A DNA stretch of 64,000 nucleotides. Source: Nageia nagi. Its lineage: Eukaryota; Pinophyta. Below, one piece after another: positions 45,501 to 57,853 of the stretch (positions are counted from its first letter, which is position 1; each line of letters starts with the position of its first letter). Made by a program: the position numbers and the translations under genes. The notes under the pieces were generated by a model, which saw nothing but the letters and a program-made list of their open reading frames with translations, ran no database searches and was not told where the DNA came from. The stretch is taken from positions 154,938,001 through 155,002,000 of the forward strand of contig JBITNC010000001.1 of NCBI GenBank assembly GCA_050084985.1, read 5' to 3'.

Positions 45501-45952
45501 CAATAATAACATATGAACAAAATTGCACCTTTTTTTTTTTTTACAAAAGACTATTGTAAAAAAAAACATTTTTCAATAAGATGCTATCATAATATATTTT
45601 TGCTCAAAAAAAGCATTTTCTTTGTTCATTAAAATAGATTACTAACATAAAATATTGTTAGTAGAACAAACAAAATGAGCAATAATATATTATGTTATTG
45701 AGGCAATGTTTGCTAGGAGTTGAACTAACATAATCATAAAAGAATGTTAGTATCAAAATGAAATAATCCATAAGATAACCAAGGGAGGAGGAAATTTATA
45801 CCTTCTCTTAGAATTTACCTCACCAATGGGGTGTAAGATGAGGAATGAAGAAGGATGAACAACCTCCAAAATGTAGAAGAAGAGCTTCCACACCAAAGGA
45901 ATGAAGAAGGATGAAGAACCTCCAAGATGTAGAAGAAGAGCTTCCACACCAA
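42567..45952 (-). other. 3.4 kb untranslated leader of copia B
   Basis: Between primer site and gag. It has CATGCA/TAAGCATG motifs (about 43300-43560), a purine-rich stretch (44470-45370) with 163 bp repeats, and a 56 bp duplication beside the primer site (45842-45897, 45898-45953). ORFs 44503-44727 and 44528-44734 overlap on opposite strands in the purine-rich part and are not credited. Confidence 0.75.
44957..45230 (-). repeat. 163 bp tandem duplication in copia B leader
   Basis: Units at about 44957 and 45120 share TAGTCCATGAAA, GTGTCTACAT, GAGGCATTTTGT and GGCATTTTGTCAAACAATTT in the same order. A short internal copy of CAGTCCATGAAA is also present. Confidence 0.75.
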
Positions 45953-45964
45953 GCTCTGATACCA
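45953..45964 (-). promoter_or_regulatory. initiator-Met tRNA primer site, copia B
   Basis: GCTCTGATACCA on plus is a perfect TGGTATCAGAGC on minus, two bases from the 5' LTR. Confidence 0.93.
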
Positions 45965-45966
45965 AT

Positions 45967-46436
45967 TGAGAGAATTAGCACTACTCTAATCCTCAAGGTC
46001 CAAGACTAGGAAACTCAATCGTACAACATTCACACAAGATAACACAAGTGTAATATGGTTCCTCCCTCCTTGGGAGTACATCCACAACTAGTATCTCAAT
46101 TCTCAAGTATGCCCCTCTTACAACTATTCTCTTCCTCTCCTACACAAACTAGTAGAGTAATCTTACTCCAAAACTTAGATGTGTTACAAGAGCAGAGGCC
46201 CTCTATTTATAGCTTGAGAGCACCTCCCTAACCTCCCTTTAACCCAAGGGTAAGGTTAGGGTTACAATAAATGTGTGACCTAACTTTAACCTACCAACTA
46301 ACCCCATGGTTAGGTCAAAGTCCACACATAATAAAGAATTCAATTAATCCCTTAAGGTATCTACATATCCTTTAAGTGATTAATTGAACTTACAAGGAGT
46401 TTAGATATTCACAATATTTCATTACAAATTCTAACA
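45967..46436 (-). repeat. copia B, 5' LTR
   Basis: 470 bp, about 98% identical by eye to 37285-37754. Followed by target duplication ATATG. Confidence 0.93.
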
Positions 46437-46441
46437 ATATG

Positions 46442-46722
46442 ATGGTTAATTATTTGAGATATCTTGTGAAAAATATTTCTTATTTAAGTGGATTATAGGT
46501 TCCTTTATCTTTACCTTGGGTTCCTCCTATTATGAGAGGTCCATCATGTCGTAACCAAGCTAAAGAGGGGGCATAACATTGGTGAAAATAGGGGCATCCA
46601 AAGCTACCACCATGAAGAAAAAGTTTAGGGAGTATTTTCTTACTTATCTTGTTATACTTTGAATTTATAATGTGATTTTATTTTATCCCAAAAGCATCAA
46701 ATCATATTCAAAGTGGGGCATT
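46442..46722 (+). other. element C internal region, right of copia B
   Basis: 281 bases linking copia B to the right LTR of element C, ending in the purine-rich AAAGTGGGGCATT. No ORF. Confidence 0.6.
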
Positions 46723-47426
46723 TGCTAGCACCTAAAATGGAATTTTAATTTAATTAAACTACCCTTTTTATATATTTGTAATACTTCATTTAATCAAGTG
46801 TTTTATTACTCTTATCATTACACACACTTATCCACCTTTATGTTTTATGATAATGGGTCAACATGCATCATCATAAGCCTAAGGAAGAGACTTGACACTA
46901 TACCTAGTATCTATAAAGGTGTAAAGATTGTGCATGAAAAATTATTATATGATCTAGAATTCTTAATAGGTGGTAATATACTTATTTCATTATTAATCGA
47001 TGTTTCTTAACACCACCTATCATATCTAGATTTTATTATACTTAAAGCTTATTCACATTCCTGAGCCACTATTTTGATATATTGATATTCGAAACCTAAT
47101 CCTTGAGCAAAAGTCTTAACGACCAAAAATGATTGTGGGTCCTTATGTGGAAGTAACCCAAGGGTACCTCCCTGTTCATGATGGATTTGAGGGTCTCACT
47201 TTCAGGAGTAGTTTATTGTTATCCTATTTCAAGAAAATCCAACATCTGATTTGTAACTACATGTAAGAACACATGTATGTAAATAATTTAAAATTCAGAT
47301 TGGATATGTTAAGGTCAATTGAGCATATTTTATCATTTTTATCTTTCATTTACTTTTATTTTGTTATTATTTGGTTAAATTGAATATATTAAATAACCTT
47401 AATAAATTATTATTTTGGTTATAACA
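46723..47426 (+). repeat. element C, 3' LTR
   Basis: Starts TGCTAGCACCTAAA and ends GTTATAACA. Aligns along its length with 31524-32217. The ORF at 46798-47010 is not open in the other copy. Confidence 0.7.
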
Positions 47427-49053
47427 ATGTCAATGATAGTTAGAATTGTTAAGTATGTTATTTTCTATCATTCATAAATATTAATTTTTTTTTTAGAATT
47501 TTATTCTACAAAATGCAATGTAAAATTATTATAACACCATTTAGCTAAAGGTAACTCTTTAATGCATATGCATTTTTTTTATTCGAAGCAAAATAATTAA
47601 ATAAGTAGTCATGCATTTATTTACAATTTTAGTTGACAATTTTTGTAGATGATCGATTGAGCTTATGTTAAATTATATGCCACAAAAAAGAAAATATCTC
47701 GTTCTAAAAATTGGTTGTAAAGATTGGATAATGATCATATATGGTCATCTTAAGCATTTATAGATCCTAAAGATTTGACCCATAAAAACTTTGGTCACAT
47801 TACCTATAGTGAAAAAATAAGCATATTTGAAGATTCTACTGATTATTAAAAAATATTATCCTATCCTAAATTAAGATATATATTTAAATAATAGAATCCA
47901 TTCTACTATTTGTTTAGATCTACCAAAGGTTGAAGAAGTTATATTGTCATTCTTTTTCTTTATTTTTGTAAAACTTCCCATATTCTAGCATATAACTATA
48001 AATATAATCTTTCATTCCTATCAAATAGAATTATTATTTCAATCTTTGGTATTTCTTGAGATAAGAAAATTAAAAGTGTTGGAGGTACATACAAGCTATA
48101 ATATTTTTTTCATAGAAGAATTCTTTATCAAAAAATCTCTCTTGTGTTTCCATGAATAACTTAGACATTACATTTGGATAAATGTCAATTGTTTAATTAT
48201 TCAAAATACTTCTAGATACATAATTCATTAATATTTTACTCATTCAAACTATGTGTATAGTTAAAAAGAGATGGCATAAAGTGCCATTAGCTCCTCATAT
48301 TTTCTAAATTCTAAAATAATTTGGGAATAGTTATCAAGATTATAGTTTCAAAAAAATAAGAACTGAAAGATAAAAGACTTTCTTTATTTCAATTAATAAA
48401 ATAATTTCAAATAATCAATTCAATATGTACAATGTCTAATCTCTACTTGAGGATTTTAAACTCCAAAATTCACCAACTTTTAGGTTCTCTATTATTGCTT
48501 GCCATCTGTTTGATTTATAAAAGTCTACCATAATCTCAAACATTTCTTAACTATTACAAAACATGAAAGTGATTTAAATTCTATTTTGTGCAAAATATTT
48601 TTTTTCATTATCTTTCAAATGATTGGAAAGAGATAAAAGCATGCACCTCCTCAATCATGCATATGTGAATAACTTTTTTCCTTATCCACACTTTTTCCTT
48701 TTTCTCACTTATGCATGATAAGATGCATGCATGGAAATGACTATCTCATTTCTAGTGGATGCAAATATATTCTCTTTCTAGTGCTTCATTTCCACTCCAT
48801 TGAAGATGTACATATATTATCTACCTCTAATAATGACTTAAAACTTGCAATTTTTCCTTATTTCTCTTGTTTGCATTTGCTTAATCAAATATCCTCACAG
48901 TTATGATTATCCTCAATCCTCTAGGTGTAAAAATACATTTTATATTATTTTCAATGTTTCTTTTGATGCAAAACCACTATATTCTTCATTCACATTTTTG
49001 TGATTTTCTACACATACAAACTTCTTTATCTTGTTCCTCGTATATGTGAATAC
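47427..49053. other. AT-rich intergenic DNA, nothing recognised
   Basis: About 1.6 kb with no supported ORF, repeat or RNA gene. Confidence 0.6.
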
Positions 49054-49058
49054 TTTTT

Positions 49059-49557
49059 TGAGGGAAATAACACTAACAAGATAATTCCTAAACTACCAAG
49101 ATCATATGAAAGTTCTAAATTCACATCTAACTATCACACAAGGCAATCTCACAAAGATAACACAAGATGTAAGTGGTTCCTCCAACTAGGAGTACATCCA
49201 CTAACTAGATTTTTACTTAATCACAAATACAACTCTCTTACAATCCTCCTAATTTCAAATCCTAAACACTATCCTTTAGCACAACTTTACTCTACAATTG
49301 GTGTGTGATTACAAAGAGGGATCCTTCTATTTATAGGCCAAAATCCCTCTTTGGATCACCCTTTTATCCAATGTACAAAAGCATGTCATGCACATCCTTT
49401 GACCCAAGGGGCATGCTTATGACATGGAGTGTAGGACAAGTTACATTATCATATTCACTTAAATACTTAAGGTATCAAATGATACCCTTAAGTATTAGTG
49501 AATTTACATAGAATATTTAATACAAACTTTTACAATAATGCATTATACATTCCAACA
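49059..49557 (-). repeat. copia A copy 2, 3' LTR
   Basis: 499 bp, starts TGAGGGAAATAACACTAAC, ends ATTCCAACA. Followed by polypurine tract CTCCCCTTTAA (49558-49568 on plus). Confidence 0.9.
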
Positions 49558-50023
49558 CTCCCCTTTAATGCAATATTGGGATAAAGCAAGTAAGAGAGAA
49601 GAAGAAGAGAAAGTAAGAGAGTTCTCCTCCAAAAATATAGAATGGAGATGAGAACTTTTAACATATTTGTGAAGTAAGAAAGATCTAGTTTGATACTCAC
49701 TACTTTTCTAAATACAATCATTAACCATAGTCAGTTTCAATGTATATGAAGTAGTTAGTCAATTGAAAGTCATGAAGAGTCTCCAAGAGCCTACATACTT
49801 AAGGTAAGTACCTTGCAATCTCAAAGGAACCTATAAGTCATAAGCAACTCAAATAACAAGATCAATTAGATGCATCATATTCATATCAACAAGGATAGAT
49901 GAATCACACAAATGCTATCATGAACTGATCAATGGTGCATTATAAGTCATCATGAAGATGCCATGCCAAAAACTTATAGTCACCTACTATATATAAAATA
50001 TGTGTTGATTATCATTACAAAAT

Positions 50024-50400
50024 AGAGTATGCACATACGAGTTCGTCACATATGGATAACTAGATAATGCCAAAGGACACATAAGAGTTCCTCACATATG
50101 GATAATTGAACAGTGCTAGATTGACCAAAAAATAGAGTATGCACATACAAGTTCCTCACATATGGATAACTAAATAGCACCAAAAGACACATAAGAGTTG
50201 GTCACACATGGATAACTGAACAGTGCAAGATTGACCAAAAAATAGAGTATGCACATACGAGTTCCTCACATATGGATAACTAAATAGTGCCAAAAGACAC
50301 ATAAGAGTTTTTCACACATGGATAACTAAATAGTGCAAAATTGACCAATTTTTACAAGTTCCTCATGTAGAGCAAACTCACCATGAAGGTGTACAATAAA
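50024..50400 (-). repeat. tandem array downstream of pol, copia A copy 2
   Basis: About three units of about 110 bp, each made of two similar halves with GTTCCTCACATATGGATAAC or a variant. The last unit (about 50360-50395) has the GAGCAAACTCACCATG core that copia B has amplified instead. Confidence 0.8.
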
Positions 50401-50535
50401 ATTAATGCTATATAGCATAAAATCCTCCTATGGGTGAAGTTGTCATCATAAACATGAATTCAACACAAGAATTCAAACTTCACTCTCCCTTGAGGGCAAA
50501 TTCACCAACCTAATAGCATCCCTTAGCTTATATAA

Positions 50536-53500
50536 CTAAGCTTCCAAGAGGGGCTTGGTGAAAAAATTAGTGGAGTTCAAGGTTGATGGATAATAGTCTA
50601 GGTGTATGATGCCATCAAGAACCTTCTCCATAGCAAAATGGGCATGGATTTCCACATGTTTTGTTCTCTGATGGAACACTAGATTCTTAGCCAAAGAAAT
50701 AGCCAATTGATTATCTGAAGAGATCAAATATGAGCCACCTTGCTCATACCTAATTTCTCTCAAAATATGCCTTAGCCAAATGGCTTCTTGGGTTGTAATA
50801 GATATGGCATGATATTCAACTTCTATGGTGAAAAGAGAAATAGTAGGTTGCTTCTTAGAAGTTTAAGAGATAGCACCTGAACTAATGCTAAACACATACA
50901 TAGAGGTTGACTTCCTATCATCTCTATCTCCTCCATAGTTAGAATCAGAAATCTAGAGAGAACAAATGAGGGTAAGTTGGAATACTTGAGAATAAGATCC
51001 TTAATCCTTGCAACATACCTTAAGATTTGCTTAACAACATTAAGGTGCTCAACATATGGTTTTTGCATGAATTGTGCCATCAGATTCACTACAAAGGTAA
51101 TGTTTGTCTTGGATATAGTTAAATATAAAAGACTACTAATTAATTACCTATAAGCTGTAGCATCAACTGATTGAGAGTTGGAGCTTAAAGAAATAGTGAT
51201 TCCAAAAGAGATTGGGATTGTAGGATATCTACACTCCTTCATTCCATACTTCTATAAGATGTTTGATATATACTTAGATAGACTGAAGTAAGTATAATCC
51301 TTGTATTGATACACTTGCATTTCAAGATAGTAGTGCAAGAGACCAAGATCAATAATTTTAAACATTACCTTAAGTTTGGATATGTACTCTTGAATGATTT
51401 TATCATTGTTTCCAATAATCAAAAGATCATCCACATAAAGGAGAATCAAGACCATGTCTTTTCTTTGATTGAGCACATATAGACTAGAGTTAGAAAAACA
51501 CTTGAAGAATCTAATATCTACAAAGTACCCTAAAATCTTTCTATACCAGGCTTGAGGTGTCTACTTAAGTCCATACAAAGACTTCTTTAGGTTGCACACA
51601 AAGGACTCTTTTCCTTCCATAATAAACCCTTTCGGTTGATTCATGAAGATTTCCACATCCAAGTCACCATTGAGAAATGCTCTCTTGACATCAAGTTGAA
51701 ACAATTTCCATCTTTAAGCTACAAAACAAGCAAGGATAACTCTCACAGTAGGCATCTTTGCCATGAGAGCAAAGGTTTTCTCATAATCCACATCGTATTT
51801 CTGAGTAAAACCTTTAGCTACTAACCTTGCCTTGTATTTCTCAATATTTTCAACTGAATTGAGCTTGACCTTGTAGATCCACTTATTGCCAGTCACATTC
51901 TTATCATTAGGATAAAGAACCAAGTTCTAAGTTTTATTTTTCATAAGCACCTCATACTTGAATTACATGGCTTCCATCTAGAACTCATACTTAGAAGCTT
52001 CTTTGAAGGTTGAGGGCTCATGCTTATTGTAAATCTTGGTAATTAAAGATTTGTTCAAGGTCATGCTCCTTATTACCTTTTATATTAGAGAATTTTATTT
52101 CTAAAGTGACTTATCTACATGAAAATCCAACTAGCTAGGAGCAACTGAAGTTTTTGGATCATCAACATCCTTGTTAGAAGTAGATTCTTTAGGAAGTTCA
52201 TTGAACTTTACATCCCTTGAAATGAACATTGCTTTATAGGTTGGAGATTAGAGCCTGTAATCTCTATGTTGACTATCATAACCTACAAAGATGCATTTTT
52301 CAACTCTTTTATCTAAATTCTACCTTTTCTTAGAAATAATGTAGGAGAATGCTTCATAACCAAACACCCTAAAGTGATAAATATTAGGTTTTCTTTCTAA
52401 CCTACCTTAAAAGGAGTTTTACTTAGAATGGCTTTTATGGGACACCTATTCAAGGTGTAAATAGCAATGCTCATAGCTTCACCCCATACAAATTTAGAAA
52501 GATTACCTAACATGCATCTAGCCATCTTCATAATTTTTCTATTTTTTCTTTCAGGAACACTATTTTGCTATGGAGTGTAAGGAATTGTAAACTACCTCTT
52601 GATTCTATACTTAGCACAATAGTAATTAAACTCATTACTATTATATTCTCCCCCATTAGCTGATCTCAACATCTTGATTTTAAGGTTAGTCTAATTTTCA
52701 ACAAAGGCATTAAAAACCTTAAAACTTTCAAAGTTTTGATCCTTGTGCTCAAGTAGATACCCAAAGTTCATTCTACTAAAGTCATCAATAAAGGTCAAGG
52801 CGTAAGATGCTCCTCTAAGTGAATTAGTCTGAAATGGACCCATCAAATTTGAATGCACAAATTGAAGAGGTTGAGATGCTCTTATTGCTTTATCTTTTTT
52901 CAAACTTTTATCTATGCATCTTGCCAAGAATGCACTTCTCACATAGACCAACTAAAGGAGAAATTGAAGGCAAACCTTCCACAAGTTCTTGGTCTTTCAT
53001 GACTTAAATAATCTTATGATTAAGGTGCCCTAAATGATGATGCCAAAGATTACCTTTAGAACACATATTAAAGGCAAGAAACATATTTAATGGAACTTGA
53101 TCCATAATGTAGAGGTAATTTTTTATTGATCCTTTAACCAAAGTGGCAAGTCCTTTCTCAATGCACAAGGATTGAGAGTCAAACTCAAAAGAGTACCTTT
53201 TTTTAACAACTTGGATTATGGAGAGAAGGTTCATCCTTAACTTAGGAACATAAAGAACATTTTCAAGAACCTTTCTATGAATTAGCACACTCCCAATTCT
53301 TTGGACTTCAAGGGTAGAGTTATCACCTATCACAACTACATCCTTATTATACATGTGAAATTTCATAAACTTTTCTTTTTCAAAGCATAGGTGATTAGTG
53401 CAACCAAAGTCAACAATCCATTTAGATGAAAAAGAATGAGACATGGAGTAGAGCACTATAGCAAAACTAGCATGAGTATTTTTCTTTTCTTTGTAGTTCT

Positions 53501-54398
53501 TTACATTTTCATTTCCTTTGTAGTTTTTCTCTCTTTTCTTTTTGTAACAATTAGCTTCTTTGTGACCTTGAATGCCATAATAGTTATAATTACCATCAAA
53601 CTTTTTCTTAGGATAAGGAGTGTTTGATTTGCTTTTTTTATTTTTTTGTTTGAAGTGATTGTTGTTGTTGTTGTTCCTATTGCTATTATAGCCATTGCCT
53701 CTTTTCTCAAACCTTTTGGAGGAAGAAGGGTAATATTTCTTTTAATGGTTGAAATTCTTCTTGAAAGGAGTTTTGGTTGCTCTAAGAGCAATGTTATTAT
53801 CCTTAGAAGAAGAAATCAACTCTTTATTATTAAGGGTTTCCTCATGCTTCAATAGGTGCTTTGAAAGGTTCTCAAGGAAGATAAATTATTTTTCATTATC
53901 AAGCCTTGTTTTTATAACTATTACAAAGTTTTCTAACTTTGAAGAATAATGTATATAATGAACTCATCATTGATCCAATTGCACTCACAAGTAACAAGTT
54001 GGATCCTTAGGTCAATGATTTTGTTCAAATAGATAGCATATTTTCATATTACCCTTGATGAGATTGAAGCAACTTTTGGAGAATGGTAAATTTTTTTGAA
54101 ATGTTTGAACCAAGGTAGATTTGCTTTAGCTTATCCATGCTTCCTTTGCTATGGTTGAAGAGGATATCATCAAGAGCACATCATTTTAAACTACATGGTA
54201 AATCATGGAGGTTTCCAACTCATTCTTTGTGTTGTAAGTCTTTAGTGCCTTATCATCTATAGGAGGTACAAGGTTCTCATTCATTGTTTGCCATAGCTTC
54301 CTTTCTTGTAATTTGGATCTCATCGAAGGTTCCCAAATATCATAGTTGGAACCATCAAGAATGTGTTTGGATAAAAAGGATTCTCCCATTTGATACAT
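50536..54398 (-). pseudogene. copia gag-pol polyprotein remnant, family A copy 2
   Basis: Read on minus from ATG 54398-54396 to the stop at 50536. Recognisable: gag start (54440-54186), protease with DFG in place of DSG (53456-53004; codon 53406-53408), integrase with HSNLMG, first Asp lost (52951-52691), reverse transcriptase (51923-51714, then YVDD in 51476-51252), RNase H (to 50536). The span is not a multiple of three, so at least one frameshift exists besides several stops, including 52594 and 51146 (first base). Plus-strand ORFs over this stretch are shadows. Confidence 0.88.
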
Positions 54399-57300
54399 AA
54401 AAATGTGAAATAATAAGCATTTGGTTTCAATAATCAACATTAAATGTTAATTTTTATTTAAGTAAATAATACATGTTACATTTAACACTAAAAACATGCT
54501 TGATTTGATTTACAAGTGCAAAAGTACAATTCAAATAATACCTATGTACCCAAATACATTTCTCATTTTAAGAATTGTAGATGTAAAGTGAAATTGTTGA
54601 GGTTTGTTTTCTTATCTAAAATTAGGCCTTCACTTGGATGCCCACACAAGAGGACAACCAATTTCCCTTAGGTAGCAATATACTCTCATAAGGAGAAGTA
54701 CTAGCTATTTTTTCAAGTTTTTTATATTTATTGGATCAACAAAATTATTAAACTTGATTAGATTTCAAGTTCTCCTCTTAGGTTATTAGGATAATCCCTA
54801 AATGGATGTGTGGATATGTGGTATCACTACACACATACCAATCCACCTATTGAAGTTAAATCCATACCAATAGAGGACTTAGGGGCAATTAAGTAGTATG
54901 AACTTTTCACCACTTGGATCATCAGATGTAGAGGCTCCAGTCTACCTATCCTCACCTCATGGCTCCCCAAACAAGTCATGTTGTAGAATATACATGTGTA
55001 TGTGTTCATTTTAGGGGGTTGCATATCAATGTTTGCATTTTTATTTGCATAAAAAATAAATCAAAGTACAAAACATGAGATAAAAGAGCATAAATAAAAT
55101 ATCATCCATTAATAACTTGAACCCTAAGTTTCCAATGGGTTTTGTTTACTAACCTCTAAAGGATATCTTTTACAAAAACTCAAAATTTGCACAAGTCCAT
55201 TCCATACTTTGCATAAGGATAAATACTCAACATGCATTCATGTATCTTAAAAAATAAGTTCTAAGCATTAACTTAAAAAATTAAGCATAACCAAGAAGCA
55301 TGCATTAATTTAACTTTAAAAGGTTAAATATAAATCATGCATTATTTACTTAATTTGCATAAGTCTATTCTTGGATAAGTAAATTGCATCTTAAGTAATA
55401 AATATATATTATTCCAACTTAAGTACTAAGCATGCATTATTTCAACTTATGTACTAAGCATGCATTTAAAAAAAATTTCAAGTTCTAAGCATAAACTTAA
55501 AAATTTAATTCCTTAAGCATGCATTAAAAAAAATAAGCTTTAAGCATTAAAAAAATGCATTATTCACATAGCTTTAAGCATGCATTAAAAATTTAAGTTT
55601 TAAGCAAAAAAATGCATTATTAATTTGAACTTAAAAAATTACTAAGCATAAGCATGCATTTTAAAGTAAAAAAAATAAGTATGCAAACTAGATAAAAATT
55701 TAAGTAGGAAATTTATACAAATTCCTCCCTTTTTACTTAAATATTTATCCCTCAAAGATAGCATACTAGTTTACCTTAGCAATTTTTGAGAAAAAATTGT
55801 ATGTTAACAATTTCTCATATTCCTTAAAAAATGCATAATATAAAATGACATTCCTCCACTTAGGCAACAAAAGATACTTGGGTAATAAAAAATTGCTAGT
55901 TTTACTTTAGTAAACAAAATGTTTATACTAAATAATTATCATTTTGCCAAAAAAAAATTACCATACTTTAGAGGTTTCACCAAAAAAAATTATACTCCTA
56001 AGAATAAAAAAATTCTTCATTTTTACTTAACAAAGAATAAGAAAATGTATTTCCTCTTTTTTTTTTTTAAAAAAAAGGAAGGCAAGTAATGATGACATCT
56101 TAAATGCAACTTATGATGAGCAAGTGCATATGCATTAAATTTGGAGTATATGTTTTGCAAAAGGACTTAGTACTTCTAAGTGTATTAACAAGTTTTTATG
56201 AAATGTGCAAGCAGGCAAAAAGGCATGAAAAACTTGACCAAATGAATTAATGGGAGGGAAAAAAGGCAATCAAGGAGGTATCAAGGACCACAAGTGGTAA
56301 AGAGAGGCTGCAAGGTAAGTGGAGATTGGTCAGCATGGGTGAGGGCTATGATTAGGTGTTGATAGGTGGAGCAGATCATGAGAAGTGTGAAGAAGAAGAC
56401 TCCAATAGGCTGTAGTGGAGGGGCCATGGAGCAGTGTAGAGGGGTAGTGCCACTTGAACCTAAAAACTTAAGCTAAGATTTGTGTGATAAGATCACTTGC
56501 TATGATGTCAAATGGAGAATCATCATTGTCATGTGGATATTAGGGAGTAGGACCAAACATGAGCTAAGGGAGGAGGTGCATTTTCCAAGCATGGAGTATT
56601 TGAGTCAATTGAGAAGGAAGTTGATCGATGCCCTCATTAGAGCCCTTGCCAATGGTGTTTTGTGCACCAAATGATATGCTATAGGACTATGGAAGGATGA
56701 TGAGGTTGCAAGGATGGTAGGCATCAAATAACCATCCCAAAGGAATTTTCCAAGCAACAAAAAACATGCTATGAGATTATGGAGGGTGAAGCAACTAAAG
56801 CATATAGGGCCATTGTAGTAAGGAGAGTTATGTTTGCATAAATATCCACTATTTAGAGCCCTTAACTACTTATGGGATCCTCCATCATGAATAATAATGA
56901 GAGGGTCAAGTGGCTGGTGATCAGGGTGAAGCAACTAGAGCATAAAGGGCCAGATGGTAAAAAGTCATGCTACAAAGGAGAGGAAGCCAACTATAATGCT
57001 ATCGAGAGGCCAACTACAATGTAGGAGTGCATCTTTGCCATGGAGGCACCACTATGATAGCAAGAGGAGGGATTACAAAGGGGAGTGCAAAGTGAGTGTG
57101 ATAGGAGGTGGCTATGGTGGAGAGGTAGATAGGCGACATTTAATAGTCCATAAGGGCTTTCAATAGGCCACATAAAAGGTAGAATCTTATATGAGTGTAG
57201 CCTATCTATGAGGGATTTTAAGGTGGATAGAGCCTCAAATAATGCTCAAAGGCTGCAAGAGGGTTAAGGATTTGACACCCTTTAGGAAAAAAGAAAGAAA

Positions 57301-57838
57301 GAAAATGCCATGTATTTTTAAAAAAACTTAACACTACCCACTATATTTTTAAAAAAATCATCCTAGCCTTTTTTTTAATAAATAAAGACTTCCTACTAAA
57401 AAAAAAAAACTTTATAAGGTAGAAAAAAATACCTCCTTTTTTTTAGGAAAAAAATTATATAATACAATTATTTGACAGAATAATTAAGGTGGTCAAAGCT
57501 TCCTCCCACTCCCTTTTTTTAATAAAAAATAGCAATACATAAAGTAATTTTTAATCAAAAAATATTATAACTACCATAGAAGGTGTTAGTATAAATAACA
57601 ATTGCATTGTATTGCTATAATTTTTTTTAAAAATGAACTAACACATAACATATATGTTAGTATCATAAATCAATAATCTAATAAATAATCAAGAAGGAGG
57701 GAATTTATATCTTCTTTTCATTTTACCTCAACAATGGAAGTATAATGAGAAATGAAGATCACCAAGATGTAGAAGAAGAGCCTTAACACTAAGAAGAAGA
57801 GCTTCCACACCAAGGATGTGAAAAGGAGCTTCCAAGGT
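54399..57838 (-). other. 3.4 kb untranslated leader of copia A copy 2
   Basis: Aligns with the copy 1 leader. Dense AGCATGCATT motifs at about 55220-55670 and a purine-rich stretch at 56250-57250. ORFs 56480-56674 and 56954-57166 are not kept in copy 1 and are not credited. Confidence 0.75.
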
Positions 57839-57850
57839 GCTCTGATACCA
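57839..57850 (-). promoter_or_regulatory. initiator-Met tRNA primer site, copia A copy 2
   Basis: GCTCTGATACCA on plus, a perfect TGGTATCAGAGC on minus, three bases from the LTR. Confidence 0.93.
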
Positions 57851-57853
57851 ATT

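Larger units (their letters stand above)
37285..46436 (-). mobile_element. Ty1/copia LTR retrotransposon, family B
   Basis: 9,152 bp on minus with TG...CA ends and an exact target duplication ATATG at 37280-37284 and 46437-46441. The LTRs are 470 bp each and differ at about 8 positions by eye (1.7%). Has a polypurine tract, a 3' tandem array, one uninterrupted-in-length gag-pol frame with 13 stops, a 3.4 kb leader and a perfect initiator-Met primer site. It is inserted in element C. Its coding region is related to family A but the LTRs are largely different. Confidence 0.93.
31524..47426 (+). mobile_element. LTR element C, apparently non-autonomous, interrupted by copia B
   Basis: Two direct repeats of about 700 bp (31524-32217 and 46723-47426), roughly 80-85% identical by eye, enclose about 5.3 kb of their own DNA plus copia B. 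AAGTGGGGCATT abuts the right copy like a polypurine tract, giving plus orientation. No gag, protease, reverse transcriptase or integrase is recognised. Flanking 5-mers (AGGTA and ATGTC) do not match, so an ancient full element, or two solo LTRs joined by rearrangement, are both possible. It is older than copia B, which lies inside it. Confidence 0.65.
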
